38,625 nt of DNA, taken from Tubiluchus corallicola (taxonomy: Eukaryota > Priapulida > Priapulimorpha > Priapulimorphida > Tubiluchidae). Shown one piece after another: positions 10,641 to 20,850 of the stretch. Every line of letters begins with the position of its first letter. Within the stretch, counting starts at the first letter, position 1. The position numbers and the translations under genes are program-made. The notes beneath the pieces were generated by a model, which searched no databases, had not been told where the DNA came from, and worked only from the letters and a program-made list of their open reading frames with translations. The stretch covers positions 1 to 38,625 of the forward strand of contig JAQGDQ010001482.1 in assembly GCA_030141605.1 (NCBI GenBank), given 5' to 3'.

Positions 10641-11765
10641 CACTATTCTCTGTTTGTATAACCCAAGCATTCAATTTAATACTCCGTCCTAGTTGCTTCA
10701 TATAAGCGAGACTAAGCAAATAAAATCAACGAAATTGTTGTATTATATAGTTAGTTACAGAGGGTATAATTTATTGATGTTGCAACCGCTGGATTTTTGA
10801 TTGAAGCCGTCTAGTTATAAATTCTGTTATATTTTTGTGTATCTTTGTAGTTTTTTAACAGTGCATGAACATGTGCTAGCCTTTCTTAGTTTTTAGTGTA
10901 AATTTTAACTTTTATAAAAAATACAGCATTTCTGGGTCCTGAACTACACTTTAAATAGATGAAAAATAAAGTAACCAGTTTATAGTCAGTGAACTAGTTG
11001 TTCTTTTCAAATTTTGAACGTTTTTATTCTTTTTCACTTGACGGGTTTTTCACGTACATGTAAGCGAACATGACTGCTAGGTTTGAACTGCTTTATTTGT
11101 GTTTCTTAAAATTGTGGTAATGCATTCTGGACTTTTTAATATAATTTTCTAGTTACTGCAAAAATACATTCATTAATTCTACCTCTCTAAGAAAATCAAG
11201 ATGTGAACTTTCCTGCAATCTAGTTCAAGTACTTGGACAAGTTGTATGCAATGCATAGACAAATCTGCCCTCTTCACACTAAAACCGGACTTTCAGGCGG
11301 TTTACCCAAATGGTTTACCACACTTGACGGTTTTGGGGCAATCTGGGAACCTGGGAGAGCGAAACAGTTGCACTTTGCCAGTTACAAAAGTTTTTCGATA
11401 GGTAAATGAAATGGTAAGTAATATAATTTTGTATGGAAAGGTTTTTAGGACATACTCATTTGAAATTCTCCTTTCTTCCTCTTTAAGTTAGAAAATATTC
11501 TTTCTAACATTTTGTCAGAAATTAAAAGATCTGTTTACAGAATGTACATTTAAATTGTTGTTATTGTCATTTTTTTATTTTAAGAGAGAGAGAAAGAGCA
11601 AAGCAGAATTAACAATCAAGCTGGTAGCCAACAAAATGGTAACCAATCATAGTGGCAACATTTAATAACAAACTAAAGAATAATTCCCAATGAGTAATTA
11701 GTCAGAGTATGACTGTGATTCCCATAGTGTTCAAAATAATAGCAGTTTATTTTTGTAACAATACT
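10641..11765. other. Intronic sequence; nothing recognised
   Basis: AT-rich, no frame, array or element recognised. A short purine run (gagagagagaaagagc) lies near 11584-11600. Confidence 0.45.
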
Positions 11766-11903
11766 CCATTGCGGGTAATGAGTCTGAGAAGGACAGCAGA
11801 CGCTGAAAAATTCTTGAGTAGATGGGATTTGAAACCGAGACCTGGGACTTGTACTCTCATGCCCTGCCAGCTGAGCTACCAGTTCAACATAATAGGTCCG
11901 AGA
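11766..11903 (-). mobile_element. tRNA-derived SINE copy 1, beside a splice donor
   Basis: The minus strand has a polymerase III A box (GGTAGCTCAGCTGG, 11880-11867) and a B box (GGTTTCAAATCCC) in tRNA-like spacing, then a body with GAATTTTTCAG and an end CTCATTACCCGC. The same body and end occur in the copy at 32586-32737. The upstream segment TCTCGGACCTATT (from 11903) is also shared (TCTCGGGCCTATT). Weaker similarity may extend to GTGAG at 11922, the splice donor of the receptor exon ending at 11923. It is not a functional tRNA: the stems do not close. Confidence 0.8.
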
Positions 11904-11922
11904 AAATTTACGGTGAACTCAC

Positions 11923-12132
11923 CACTTTGGCTGATCTGGTTGTTCTGATCCACAGTGGTGCTGTTCACTGCAGGTGCACTTCGACAACTCCTTGTTAGAA
12001 ACGAGTCATTTTCGCCGTACAGACACGTGCAGTCATCCTCGGATGTGCTGCCCTCTGGACTGTACGAGTACAACATGCACGGTGTACAGTTATGAATTCC
12101 TGGTTTTTCCTTGGTGAAGTTTGCCGGACATA
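11923..12132 (-). CDS. Exon encoding cysteine-rich module 3 and membrane-proximal stalk
   Basis: A 210-bp phase 1-1 exon. The first part, CPANFTKEKPG, CTPCMLYSYSPEG, DDCTCLYGEN, SFLTRSC, is a third six-cysteine module. The last part, RSAPAVNSTTVDQNN and QISQS, is a polar cysteine-free stalk. Four sequons (NFT, NCT, NDS, NST). The acceptor is tctcgaatcag and the donor is GTGAGT. The split codon G+AA gives Glu with the TM exon, so no extra exon is needed between them. A tRNA-derived SINE lies immediately past the donor, with clear homology from 11903 and possible homology up to 11922. Confidence 0.87.
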
Positions 12133-13330
12133 CTGATTCGAGAAAAAATAAACAGAAAAATTATTTTATCGTTGTACAAACAGACATGTACAGACATAGT
12201 CAATCACATGTACTCTGTACAGAGATGTGCAAAATACGTTAAAAATTGTCCCAGCTGTTATGAGTAGTTTTGGCAACCATAGTAAAAGTGACACTAAAAA
12301 GAATGGCACAAATGGAAAAGTAGGCAAACTGTGGCTCAGAAAAATGGCACATATGTTATTTTGGTTTAAACATAATTCATTGGAGGTGTAACATATAGGT
12401 TTGAAACAGACAGTTTTACAACTGATACATGTTCTCCCCTAGTGGGAGCGAACGCTAGACAGATGCAGAACAATGGTGGCCGCAATGTACAAAAAATGTT
12501 GCAATAAATATAAACGTTACTATGTAACAAGAGTAACAAAGTTAACACTATTTAAAGCGCTTAGTGTTTGAAATAAGAGACTGCACTGAAACAAGAATTT
12601 GAGTGTTCACAAAATTATCTAGGGTATGGTTTCCATGCAGGAACAAACAAACGAACAATATAATTATTTTATTTCGATGCAAGTAATTTCTATAATAAAA
12701 CTAGAATGTTCTCAGTAGGAAGCAGATCTCTGCCAAAGCCGAACAATCCTAAACTTGTTTTCTCTGATTCTTGTGCTTAAAAAACGTAAAAGAAAGATAA
12801 ACGAGCTGAAATGAACCTGTATTGGTGTTATATTGACTAACAAAAGATAAAAGCTGACAGAATTTCAATTACAGCAGTTGCATTTAGTGCTTTTAAACCT
12901 TGAGGCTCTTGAATACGCTGTGATTTGACAATTCGTTTTTCTATATTACATGGAGACTGTGCAATAGACAAAGACGTATGATTTGCAAAGCACATTTATA
13001 TAATGTAACCAGGGGTTACCGCTTGAAGTTACAGCGTACTCACTGCCAATTTGATGTTTTAAAAAAGTTTCTGAAACAGAATAATAAGAATCTGGAATCA
13101 ACTCACTGAGTCTGTCGGCGGTGCCCCTTGGTCTGTGCCCAGAGTAGCAATGTTATTTTAATAAACTTTTAAAATATGTCTCTCTTAATAATCACTTATC
13201 TTTTAACAGCCATGTGTAAGCAGCATTGGCTCTTTGTGCTTGATCCGTAATCTTTAACCAGCCACTTTTACCTGAATTCTTCAGTCTTAGCAGGTATAAA
13301 TTACCTAATCATGTGACTGCTACTACTAAC
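12133..13330. other. Intron between cysteine modules 2 and 3; nothing else recognised
   Basis: About 1.2 kb without recognisable elements. The 12366-12548 minus-strand open frame has no domain or splice fit. Confidence 0.5.
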
Positions 13331-13489
13331 CTTTGCAGGTATAATCTCCAATGAACGGATTGGTAGCAGTGTACCCAGGCAAGCAATTGCACCTGGTCAT
13401 TCCTCTCCTACTGTGAGTCGTGCCACCATATGGGCAAGCGGCACACGAACCATTTCCATATTCTGTCTTGTAATAGTCTACCTCACAAG
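13331..13489 (-). CDS. Exon encoding cysteine-rich module 2 (GCC2/GCC3 or ephrin-receptor-like)
   Basis: A 159-bp phase 1-1 exon reading CEVDYYKTEYGNGS, CAACPYGGTTHSRRG, MTRCNCLPGYTAT, then NPFIGDYTC. The C-x2-C-P-x-G-x-T...C-x-C-LPGY arrangement is the best match in the gene to the GCC2/GCC3 (Ephrin_rec_like) family, which forms small disulphide modules in extracellular stalks. Six cysteines, one NGS sequon. The acceptor is gaacgtttcag and the donor is GTTAGT, a weaker site than the others. The split codon to the previous exon gives Ala, to the next Val. Confidence 0.88.
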
Positions 13490-13529
13490 CTGAAACGTTC
13501 AAATGTTTAGCAGTAAATTCACGGTCAAA

Positions 13530-14090
13530 TAGGTGGGCGGAGCTTTACTTTCATTTAAAAGCTTCTACGTTTGGGTGGACGGAGCTTTACTTTCATTTAA
13601 AAGCTTCTACGTTTGGGTGGACGGAGCTTTACTTTCATTTAAAAGCTTCTACGTTTGGGTGGACGGAGCTTTACTTTCATTTAAAAGCTTCTACGTTTGG
13701 GTGGACGGAGCTTTACTTTCATTTATTCGTTGGGTGGACGGAGCTTCTTTCATTTAAAATCGAGTTTCTACTTTTCTAGTTGGGTGGGCGGAGCTTTACT
13801 TTCATTTAAAAGCTTCTACGTTTAGGTGGGCGGAGCTTTACTTTCATTTAAAAGCTTCTACGTTTAGGTGGACGGAGCTTTACTTTCATTTAAAAGCTTC
13901 TACGTTTGGGTGGACGGAGCTTTACTTTCATTTAAAAGCTTCTACGTTTGGGTGGGCGGAGCTTTACTTTCATTTAAAGTTGTCTGCGTTTAGGTGGGCG
14001 GAGAGTTACTTTGATTTCAAGTTTTCTAGGTTTAGGTGGGCGGAGAGTTACTTTGATTTCAAGTTTTCTAGGTTTAGGCGAGCAGAGCTT
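13530..14090. repeat. 42-bp minisatellite array, about 13 copies
   Basis: Unit gggtggacggagctttactt, tcatttaaaagcttctacgt, tt. Copies contain GTGGGCGGAGC or GTGGACGGAGC and an AAGCTT site. Near 13725-13785 the pattern is broken by shortened units; the right end (13970-14090) carries diverged units. The array lies in the intron between cysteine modules 1 and 2. The open frame at 13533-13757 is the 14-codon unit repeated. Confidence 0.92.
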
Positions 14091-14439
14091 TATTTTTGTT
14101 TTACAAATTTTCTACGTTCAACTTGACGTTAATTTACTCTTATAAATATGTATATTCAAGTGAAAGGAGCCCTACTTTCATTTTATAAATATTCTACACT
14201 CGAGATGGCAGAGATTTGTCAATACACATTTTACAGCTTTAAGGCTGGTGGGAGTAAGTAGGTGTCGTGTTCTTTATTACTTAATCAAGACACAATATTG
14301 CTTGCAATTCTTAGTTTTCTGGCTCTACAGTAATTACGCTTGAAGCCTTGCGTGGAAAAACAAACCAATAACCAAGAATCAGGAACACTAACACACAAAC
14401 TTCATTCAGATCAACCCTACAAATCAGATTTAGTCTTAC

Positions 14440-14628
14440 CTGTACACTGGAGAGTTTTGTTTTGGCTTTTCTCAAAACCTGGTAAGCATTCACAGCCGTC
14501 TTTGGTGTTGATGGCGTACGGTGGACAAAGGACGTTTGGACAAAACTCTTCGTCATAGATAACATTGGCATTTTCGATACGAAGCTTCTTTCCTGTGCCG
14601 CTTTCGACGTGTGCATGTTCTTTGCAAC
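14440..14628 (-). CDS. Exon encoding cysteine-rich module 1 (six Cys)
   Basis: A 189-bp phase 1-1 exon. It opens CKEHAHVESGTGKKL and continues to FCPNVLCPPYAINTK, DGCECLPGFEKSQN and LQCT: six cysteines in the order C...C-x4-C...C-x-C-LPGF...C. The C-x-C-LPG block matches GCC2/GCC3 and ephrin-receptor-like modules, and also resembles EGF-type knots. The first spacing is longer than in the next two modules. One N-glycosylation sequon (NKT). The acceptor is tcacaagcag and the donor is GTAAGA. Joined to the previous exon by a GGT glycine codon. Confidence 0.85.
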
Positions 14629-14940
14629 CTGCTTGTGACAGAAAATGTGAATCCATAAAAAGTGGTCGGAGATTTTTTAAGAGCAAATATCTCAGCAAAA
14701 TTCGTTATAGTATCGTTAACAGATAAAATCTTGAAGGAAAATGGTCAAATAGAGTAGGGCCTAAATGCAGCAAAAAGTCATTTTTACAATAATACAGTAA
14801 TAAATACAATTATAATTTACAATTAAAACTAAAAAGTTGAATTAGTTAAAAGGTACAGTAACCCCTCTGTCAACAGCAGAGTTGCAGTGTTTTCAGTCAA
14901 TTTCCTTTTTTTACAGTTGTTTAGGAACACCTTAGTTAGT

Positions 14941-15104
14941 TTATTATCATTATAATAATAATAATGATAATGATGATGATGATGATGACGATGATGGTGA
15001 CGGTGACGGTGACGGTGACGGTAGCGGTAGCGGTAGCAATAGCAATAGCAATAGCAATAGCAATAGCAATAGCAATAGCAATAGCAATAGCAATAGCAAT
15101 AGCA

Positions 15105-15159
<55 letters not shown>

Positions 15160-15168
15160 TAATTTATT
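14941..15168. repeat. Compound microsatellite: AAT, GAT, GGTGAC, GGTAGC, AATAGC, AAT
   Basis: Successive runs pass through AAT-like, GAT, GGTGAC, GGTAGC and AATAGC (about 14 copies) back to a long AAT run. Its right edge abuts gacttgaggctaataaat on the minus strand, like a retroposon 3' end followed by its tail repeat. The poly-Leu, poly-Tyr/Cys and poly-Ile/Ala frames through it are artefacts. Confidence 0.93.
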
Positions 15169-15448
15169 AGCCTCAAGTCCATAAAATGTTCTAAGGCTTT
15201 ACTGTCAAGAACAGATAAAAAGTGCGAGCAAAAATACTTCATTATTAGTTGGCTAGCAGGTCTTTTACAATCTAACAAGGTTCTAGTAATTTCTAGCATA
15301 GCTGCCCAGGAGGCAGAAAGTTACGAGTTTTCTTAATATGAAGACAAGATTTTTCATACTAATTGTTATTACTTTTGTGCATTTATACTATTATACTTAG
15401 CAAACATAAATCAGTACATTGTATGCTACAATTATAATAGTAACGTAC

Positions 15449-15621
15449 CACACGGTAAATCTTTCGGTAACTTAAGAGTTCTCAGTGATCTTGCTTTCAA
15501 GTTAGGCGGCGAACTGCATGACGGGAAGACGGTGGGATAATTCATGGAGGGCTGAGACTTCATCCATCTAATAAACCATAAGATTTGACAGTCACAGTGA
15601 TACGGATTGCCATAGAGAGAC
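15449..15621 (-). CDS. Exon encoding the LRR C-terminal cap (LRRCT)
   Basis: A 173-bp exon. It begins SLYGNPYHCDCQILWF, the LRRCT signature (GNP.hCdC..lwf..W), followed by a WMKSQ segment, a third Cys in VFPSCSSPP, then LKARSLRTLK and LPKDLPC with the fourth Cys. These four cysteines form the standard two disulphides of the cap. The acceptor is tgtatttttag and the donor is GTACGT. It enters in phase 2 and leaves in phase 1, so it is where the exon phase changes between the LRR half and the cysteine-rich half of the ectodomain. The cap ends the solenoid and exposes it outside the cell. Confidence 0.93.
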
Positions 15622-16807
15622 CTAAAAATACAAATAATGTAGCATTTATGCACATATAAAACATAAACTAGGCTTAAGTTATACAATTGCGCCTACGCAA
15701 AAAGACTTTGAAAAGTTAACTGACTTTTGACTAAAGAAGCATATGTCAACAGTGAATACGTCCATTCTTGACTAGTTATGAAGTGATCATCAAACTTAAG
15801 TTACAGTAACTTTTCATAAGAATTGAGACGATTTCCAAAATAGATCCTATACGACATCGTGACAGTTCGTGAAAAATACTTCTGCTCGGATTCATTGATA
15901 GTAAGTGTAGTCAGTACTGATAAAGAAGCCTTCTGGGCCAAATTTTAAGTGTAACTGCATTCTATACGCCCTGGACAATTAATATAAACAAGCCAAATTA
16001 TAACTAAAGTTACGTCATAACATGATAGTGACGTAAAATGACGTATTATGTCCTACCATTTAACATGGTTTGTGAACATCGCCACGCTTATTGGAGTTTG
16101 TATTTGTAAAAGTATGAGGTTGTATGAATAAATAAATGAATGAATAGAATTCGTGTTAGCAATATAGCAATGTTTGTGTAATGTTAGTGAAATATTTTTG
16201 GAGCACCATGTACAATAACACAAATTAATCAATTACTACACACTTACTGGCAGTGTATAATGCGCATGCGCATGCACTCCGAATTCGTTTACAGGTTTAA
16301 AATATTTAAAAAACGAAATATGCCTCCAAGAATTAGATATATTAGTTGACGAGTACTACTACGATTTCTACGCTTAATGCATCCCAGATTGACAACTCAT
16401 ATTAACTGGCAGTTCAAATAAAGTTTATCACACTAAAATGATATTTGAACAAAATTAGACCTATTTTGATGTGAAAACGGCTTAGGGAATTTTTGCACTC
16501 AATTAGTGTGTTCAGCTTGGCAAACCCCCACGCTTTCAGAGTGATTTCCTCATGCAATAACAACTAGTGTAAATACGAAACTCATTAATCATGTCATTAA
16601 CTCAATTCAAATGAAATAAATCTGCTAAAATTTGCAAGAAGAAGCGATAAAATTTCCTTGGAATATTTTAAAAGCATTGTTAAAGGGAAAGAATAGGCTA
16701 TTTTAAAGCATGTTCCAGAAAATTTCCCACACGAAGTTAAATTACTTGGCAATACGCTTACGAAATACCTGCGTAATTAGATAAGAAAATTCGGCTAGAG
16801 TTTACAA
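15622..16807. other. Intronic sequence; nothing recognised apart from an alternating GC-rich motif
   Basis: No coding or repeat signal. At 16261-16276 the sequence tgcgcatgcgcatgca is a near-perfect alternating purine/pyrimidine palindrome matching the NRF-1 core consensus; no promoter context supports a function. Confidence 0.45.
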
Positions 16808-17383
16808 TTCCCCACACAGAAATGTTCGCGCCACCTGGTAAAACAACACTGCATCGCCATCCCAGTGTGCAACACTGATTCACCACACAGAAATGTTCGC
16901 GCCACCTGGTAAAACAACACTGCATCGCTATCCCGGTGTGCAACACTGATTCCCCACACAGAAATGTTCGCGCCACCTGGTAAAACAACACTGCATCGCT
17001 ATCCCAGTGTGCAACACTGATTCCCCACACAGAAATGTTCGCGCCACCTGGTAAAACAACACTGCATCGCCATCCCAGTGTGCAACACTGATTCCCCACA
17101 CAGAAATGTTCGCGCCACCTGGTAAAACAACACTGCATCGCCATCCCAGTGTGCAACACTGATTCACCACACAGAAATGTTCGCGCCACCTGGTAAAACA
17201 ACACTGCATCGCCATCCCAGTGTGCAACACTGATTCCCCACACAGAAATGTTCGCGACACCTGGTAAAACAACACTGCATCGCTATCCCAGTGTGCAACA
17301 CTGATTCACCACACAGAAATGTTCGCGCCACCTGGTAAAACAACACTGCATCGCTATCCCAGTGTGCAACACTGATTCACCAA
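16808..17383. repeat. 71-bp minisatellite array, about 8 copies
   Basis: Unit ccccacacagaaatgttcgc, gccacctggtaaaacaacac, tgcatcgctatcccagtgtg, caacactgatt. Copies are nearly identical, differing at gccat/gctat and cccc/cacc positions. 71 is not a multiple of 3, so the overlapping minus-strand frames are the same sequence read in rotation. Confidence 0.95.
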
Positions 17384-17829
17384 AAATGCGTTATTGATTT
17401 TATTGATAAGTTAAAGTAATTTATACTTTTCTTAACTTAGCAAAGAATGTTCTATGAATGCTCTGATTTTCCCCAACCTTTATCCGAAGTTATCTAAGCT
17501 TATCACAAATGACTTACCCTCAAACTAATTACGCCTAGCGGCCGTCGCCGAAGTGTCAAGTTTTATACAGCGTTACTGCTAATACAAATTCTGTAGGCAA
17601 TTATTCAGTATGCGAACGATATAAAATTTAGCATGTAAGTAATATAAAAATTCACTTTGACGAATTTTTTAGCTTTATTTATGAAGAGTGTTGTCTTGTG
17701 TGTTGTCTTGCGTTGTCTTAATGTTGTCTTGCGCTTTAAGAGCGTGAATTTCTTAAGACTGCTGTAACGGCGAGGACTGCTTCAATGGCAATATTGATGG
17801 TAACGATGTTGACAGTGGCGATGATTGCG

Positions 17830-18310
17830 GTACTGATAATATTGATGTAGGTGATGATGACAACAAAAATGACGACAAAAACAATGGTCACAATGCTAAC
17901 AATGATGATGTTGATGATAGAGATAATGATAATGATAATTATGGCGACGATGACGATTAACACGATAGTCATGATGATGATGATTACAATGATGATAAAG
18001 AGGAAGAGCAGGACTAGGAGGAACAGGAGGACAATACCATGCATAATTACGACAAAGAAGATGATGACAGCAGTAATGACAACTTTTTATGATGAAGACG
18101 GTGAAGATATGATAGCGATGACGACAACGATAACGAATATAAACATGATGATGACAATGATCACGGCGATGAAGGTGACTACTACGAGAACTGTGATGAT
18201 GAACTTAATTGGCAACGTTATGATGATGAAGCTAATGGCAACAACAATAGTAGTTGTGACGGTGACGATGATGGCAATGGTGGTGATGATGATGATGTCA
18301 TACATTAGCA
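17830..18310. repeat. Cryptic GAT/ATG-rich low-complexity tract
   Basis: About 480 bp dominated by imperfect gat, atg and aac triplets (gatgatgatg, acgacaaaaac, gatgatgatt), an old decayed trinucleotide repeat. Frames rich in Met, Thr and Ile follow from composition. Confidence 0.85.
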
Positions 18311-18440
18311 GTAGTTATCATGAACGTAGTGTGTAGAATGATTATATGAGTAGAACTAGTACCAATATTATCAATGGATTAATGATGTAAATATTGTCAC
18401 TCGAGTTTCTCAGTAAAAACTGTCAGCAATTTTGACATAC

Positions 18441-18596
18441 AATTCACTGTCGTGCTCCAGCATGTAGAAATTCGACATCATCGCTTCCGGAAGTGACGTC
18501 AAGTTATTGAAAGTCAAATTTAACAGCAGATTCAGCTGGTTTAGACCAATGAAGGCACGCGGATGAATAGAATTGATCAAATTCCTTCTTAGGTCT
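18441..18596 (-). CDS. Exon encoding two leucine-rich repeats (last repeats before the cap)
   Basis: A 156-bp exon carrying two repeats: DLRRNLINSIHPRAF.. to LNLL, then LNLTFNNLTSLPEAMM followed by SNFYMLEHDSEL. The acceptor is tctttttattgcag. The donor was chosen as GTATGT at 18440 because it leaves TT, which joins the G opening the LRRCT exon to give Leu and the canonical LRR-to-cap sequence ELSLYGNPYHCDC. The competing GT nine bases earlier gives the wrong phase. Two N-L-T glycosylation sequons are present. It is the only exon that holds two repeats, as if an intron had been lost between two ancestral 72-84 bp exons. Confidence 0.85.
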
Positions 18597-20429
18597 CTGC
18601 AATAAAAAGAAATAAACGTCAGACAAACAATTAGCGAGCAGAAAAAATAATGAACTGACCGACCAATTGATTTAACAATGAACCAAGTAATTGACCAACA
18701 AAAAAACAAACAAACTAACTGTTTTTTGTTTCCTAGGAAATCGTTTAGCAGGTTTTAGTGCCTCGTTTAATGCTAATCTTACTGGTATTTTTTCTGACAA
18801 TCTCATTTAATGTCCCACCCATCTTACCCTTCTGATTCCGATTTTAGTTCTCCACAGTTCCTTGTCTGAAATGACGTACGATTATTTTATTTTTAGATTT
18901 TTTTCTGTTCCTAAGCGGACAAGCTTGACTGCGTCATAGCAAGAACTATGGTTTCCTCTGACGTCATCTCTGTAAATTGAATGGCTTCTCGCAAAAAGGC
19001 CGGCAAGTGAGTGCCTCCATTGTTTGCTTTATTCTTGCCAAGTAACCGAGTTAAGCCGTCAGTAATAATTTTCACTTCAACTCATAAGTCTTAGTGGCGG
19101 ACGCTTTGCAGTGGAAACACGCATTTATCGTCAGTTTGAGAATGATTTTACCAAATTAAAATAATCATTTTAATTACTTTAAAGCATTTCACTTTATATT
19201 GTGATCATAAATTATCTGCCTACAGCTTTATTTCTACGGTTTATGTTCTTCAAATAAACTAAAAGCGATCGTGGCGGTGCCACGCGTGATAAAAAACGAA
19301 AGTTTGACGGCTGTTTTAATGAGATAATAGATGATAAAAGCCGCCAGCTATTATTTTTATATACCGCTGCTAATCACATTCAACCCTAGCAGAGCAAGTT
19401 TTGAGGTGTTTGGTGCCCCACCTCTAAGCGAAAGTGCTCTAAGCTCTATGATACGAGCTCTATCGTTAATATAATATACTCCAGTGCATGCTAGAATGGC
19501 CCAGGTTCAAAATTGATTGTTCTGGCGGTAGTTGAAAATCTAGATTCTAGTCCCAATGGAACAAATATTTATCCGAAAATCTAATAAATTAGAAATTTAT
19601 CGGCAATATTGCACAGAAACGCCTATTGTAGTTGTTTACATTGTAAGAAAGGCTAAAAAATATTGCTAACAAAAGAATCAGGAAGGTTATAAATGTGAAT
19701 GAGCTCTTTATTTGGTACGTTCTTGCAAGGTAACCAACCACCCTCAGCCAAATACAGCCCTCATCACCAAAACAGAAAGGTTTTATTTCCTTAGGCTGTG
19801 CTTCGTTGGAGATGACTGATGTGTACCAAACGTACCAATTTAATTGCTCTGTCATGTTTATAATATGGTCCCAGATTAGGCTGTTAACACCTAGCAAGAA
19901 TACAGATGTTCTGAATTGCCTAATTTCGGAACTTGTAAACAAATAAAGTTTTTAAACATGATTATTTATTCTATGCTACTTGTCCGTGCTACTTCTCCGT
20001 GAAACTTCGTGCTACTTGTCCGAGTAGTTATTTTCTTTTTAAGGAGTTCTTGCGTTTTCACACGTTTAAAATGATTAGCTTCCCACACTTAACACTACAG
20101 GATAAACTTGGCTTCACCAAAACTAATTATGAATTGGAGCGTTCGAGGGTTGTGGAAGCCAGCTGTCTATTGAAGGGGAATGAATGATGAATGATCAGAA
20201 GTGAATTATTTCAAGCTTCGTGTCTGGGTGTCGTTTGTTTGAACAAAAGACGCTGATTTTCTCAAAGCCTGTAGTTCAGTTGTGACGTGTTTACCGATGA
20301 AGCCAAGTTGTTCATTTAATTCTTGGAAAAATATCGGCGGTGCTATTTGGGAAACTAAGAGGCGTTTGTGGAAACGGGGCCATGGAAAAGAGGTCGTAGG
20401 AAAGGTGATGAGGAGATATAAGAGAATGT
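18597..20429. other. Intronic sequence; nothing recognised
   Basis: About 1.8 kb with no array and no element I could identify. A minus-strand frame at 19589-19942 (117 codons) has no recognisable domain and no clear splice sites. Confidence 0.45.
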
Positions 20430-20743
20430 ATGAAGTGGTAAGAGAGAGAGAGTGAGAGTAAAAGATAGTTCAGTGGGAGAAAAAGTGAGTGAGTGAAAGA
20501 GAGAGAGAGAGAGAGAGAAAAAGATTGAAAACGAGAGGATAAAAGAGAGAGAAATGGGAATAAAAATTACAGAAAAGCTTGAGAAAAGAACATCTAATAA
20601 TACACGAAAACAATTTTAAATAAAAAAAGTTTGAAAAAGTTTTCACTCCACTGGGCCGAACGCAAGTCCTTCAGTTTTCCCAGCAGCTAATCATTACACT
20701 AGAAAAGTACGCTGACTTCAAAAAGAACAAAGAGAAAAGAAAT

Positions 20744-20799
<56 letters not shown>

Positions 20800-20850
20800 G
20801 ATAGAAAGAAAGAGATGGGAGAGTAAGAGAGAGTAGGAGAGTGAGAGAAT
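20430..20850. repeat. GA-rich purine tracts
   Basis: Two blocks of plus-strand purines: about 20438-20560 (agagagagagtgagag, gagagagagagagag) and 20740-20850, which contains an uninterrupted (GA)n run from about 20749 to 20794. Mirror-symmetric purine tracts of this kind can form triplex DNA. Confidence 0.85.

Noticed and set aside
11820-11890. A real tRNA gene (minus strand, good A and B boxes)
   Set aside because: The acceptor and other stems do not close and the sequence recurs as part of a longer unit at 32586-32737, so it is a SINE head.
14829-15299. Poly-Tyr/Cys/Arg/His, poly-Leu and poly-Ile/Ala frames
   Set aside because: Translations of the compound microsatellite in different phases.
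17510-17602. Possible minus-strand exon with acceptor ttgcctacag and donor GAGG/GTAAGT
   Set aside because: All three frames between these sites contain stops, and no receptor motif is present.
17736-18336. Met/Thr- and Ile-rich frames on both strands
   Set aside because: Explained by the decayed GAT/ATG tract.
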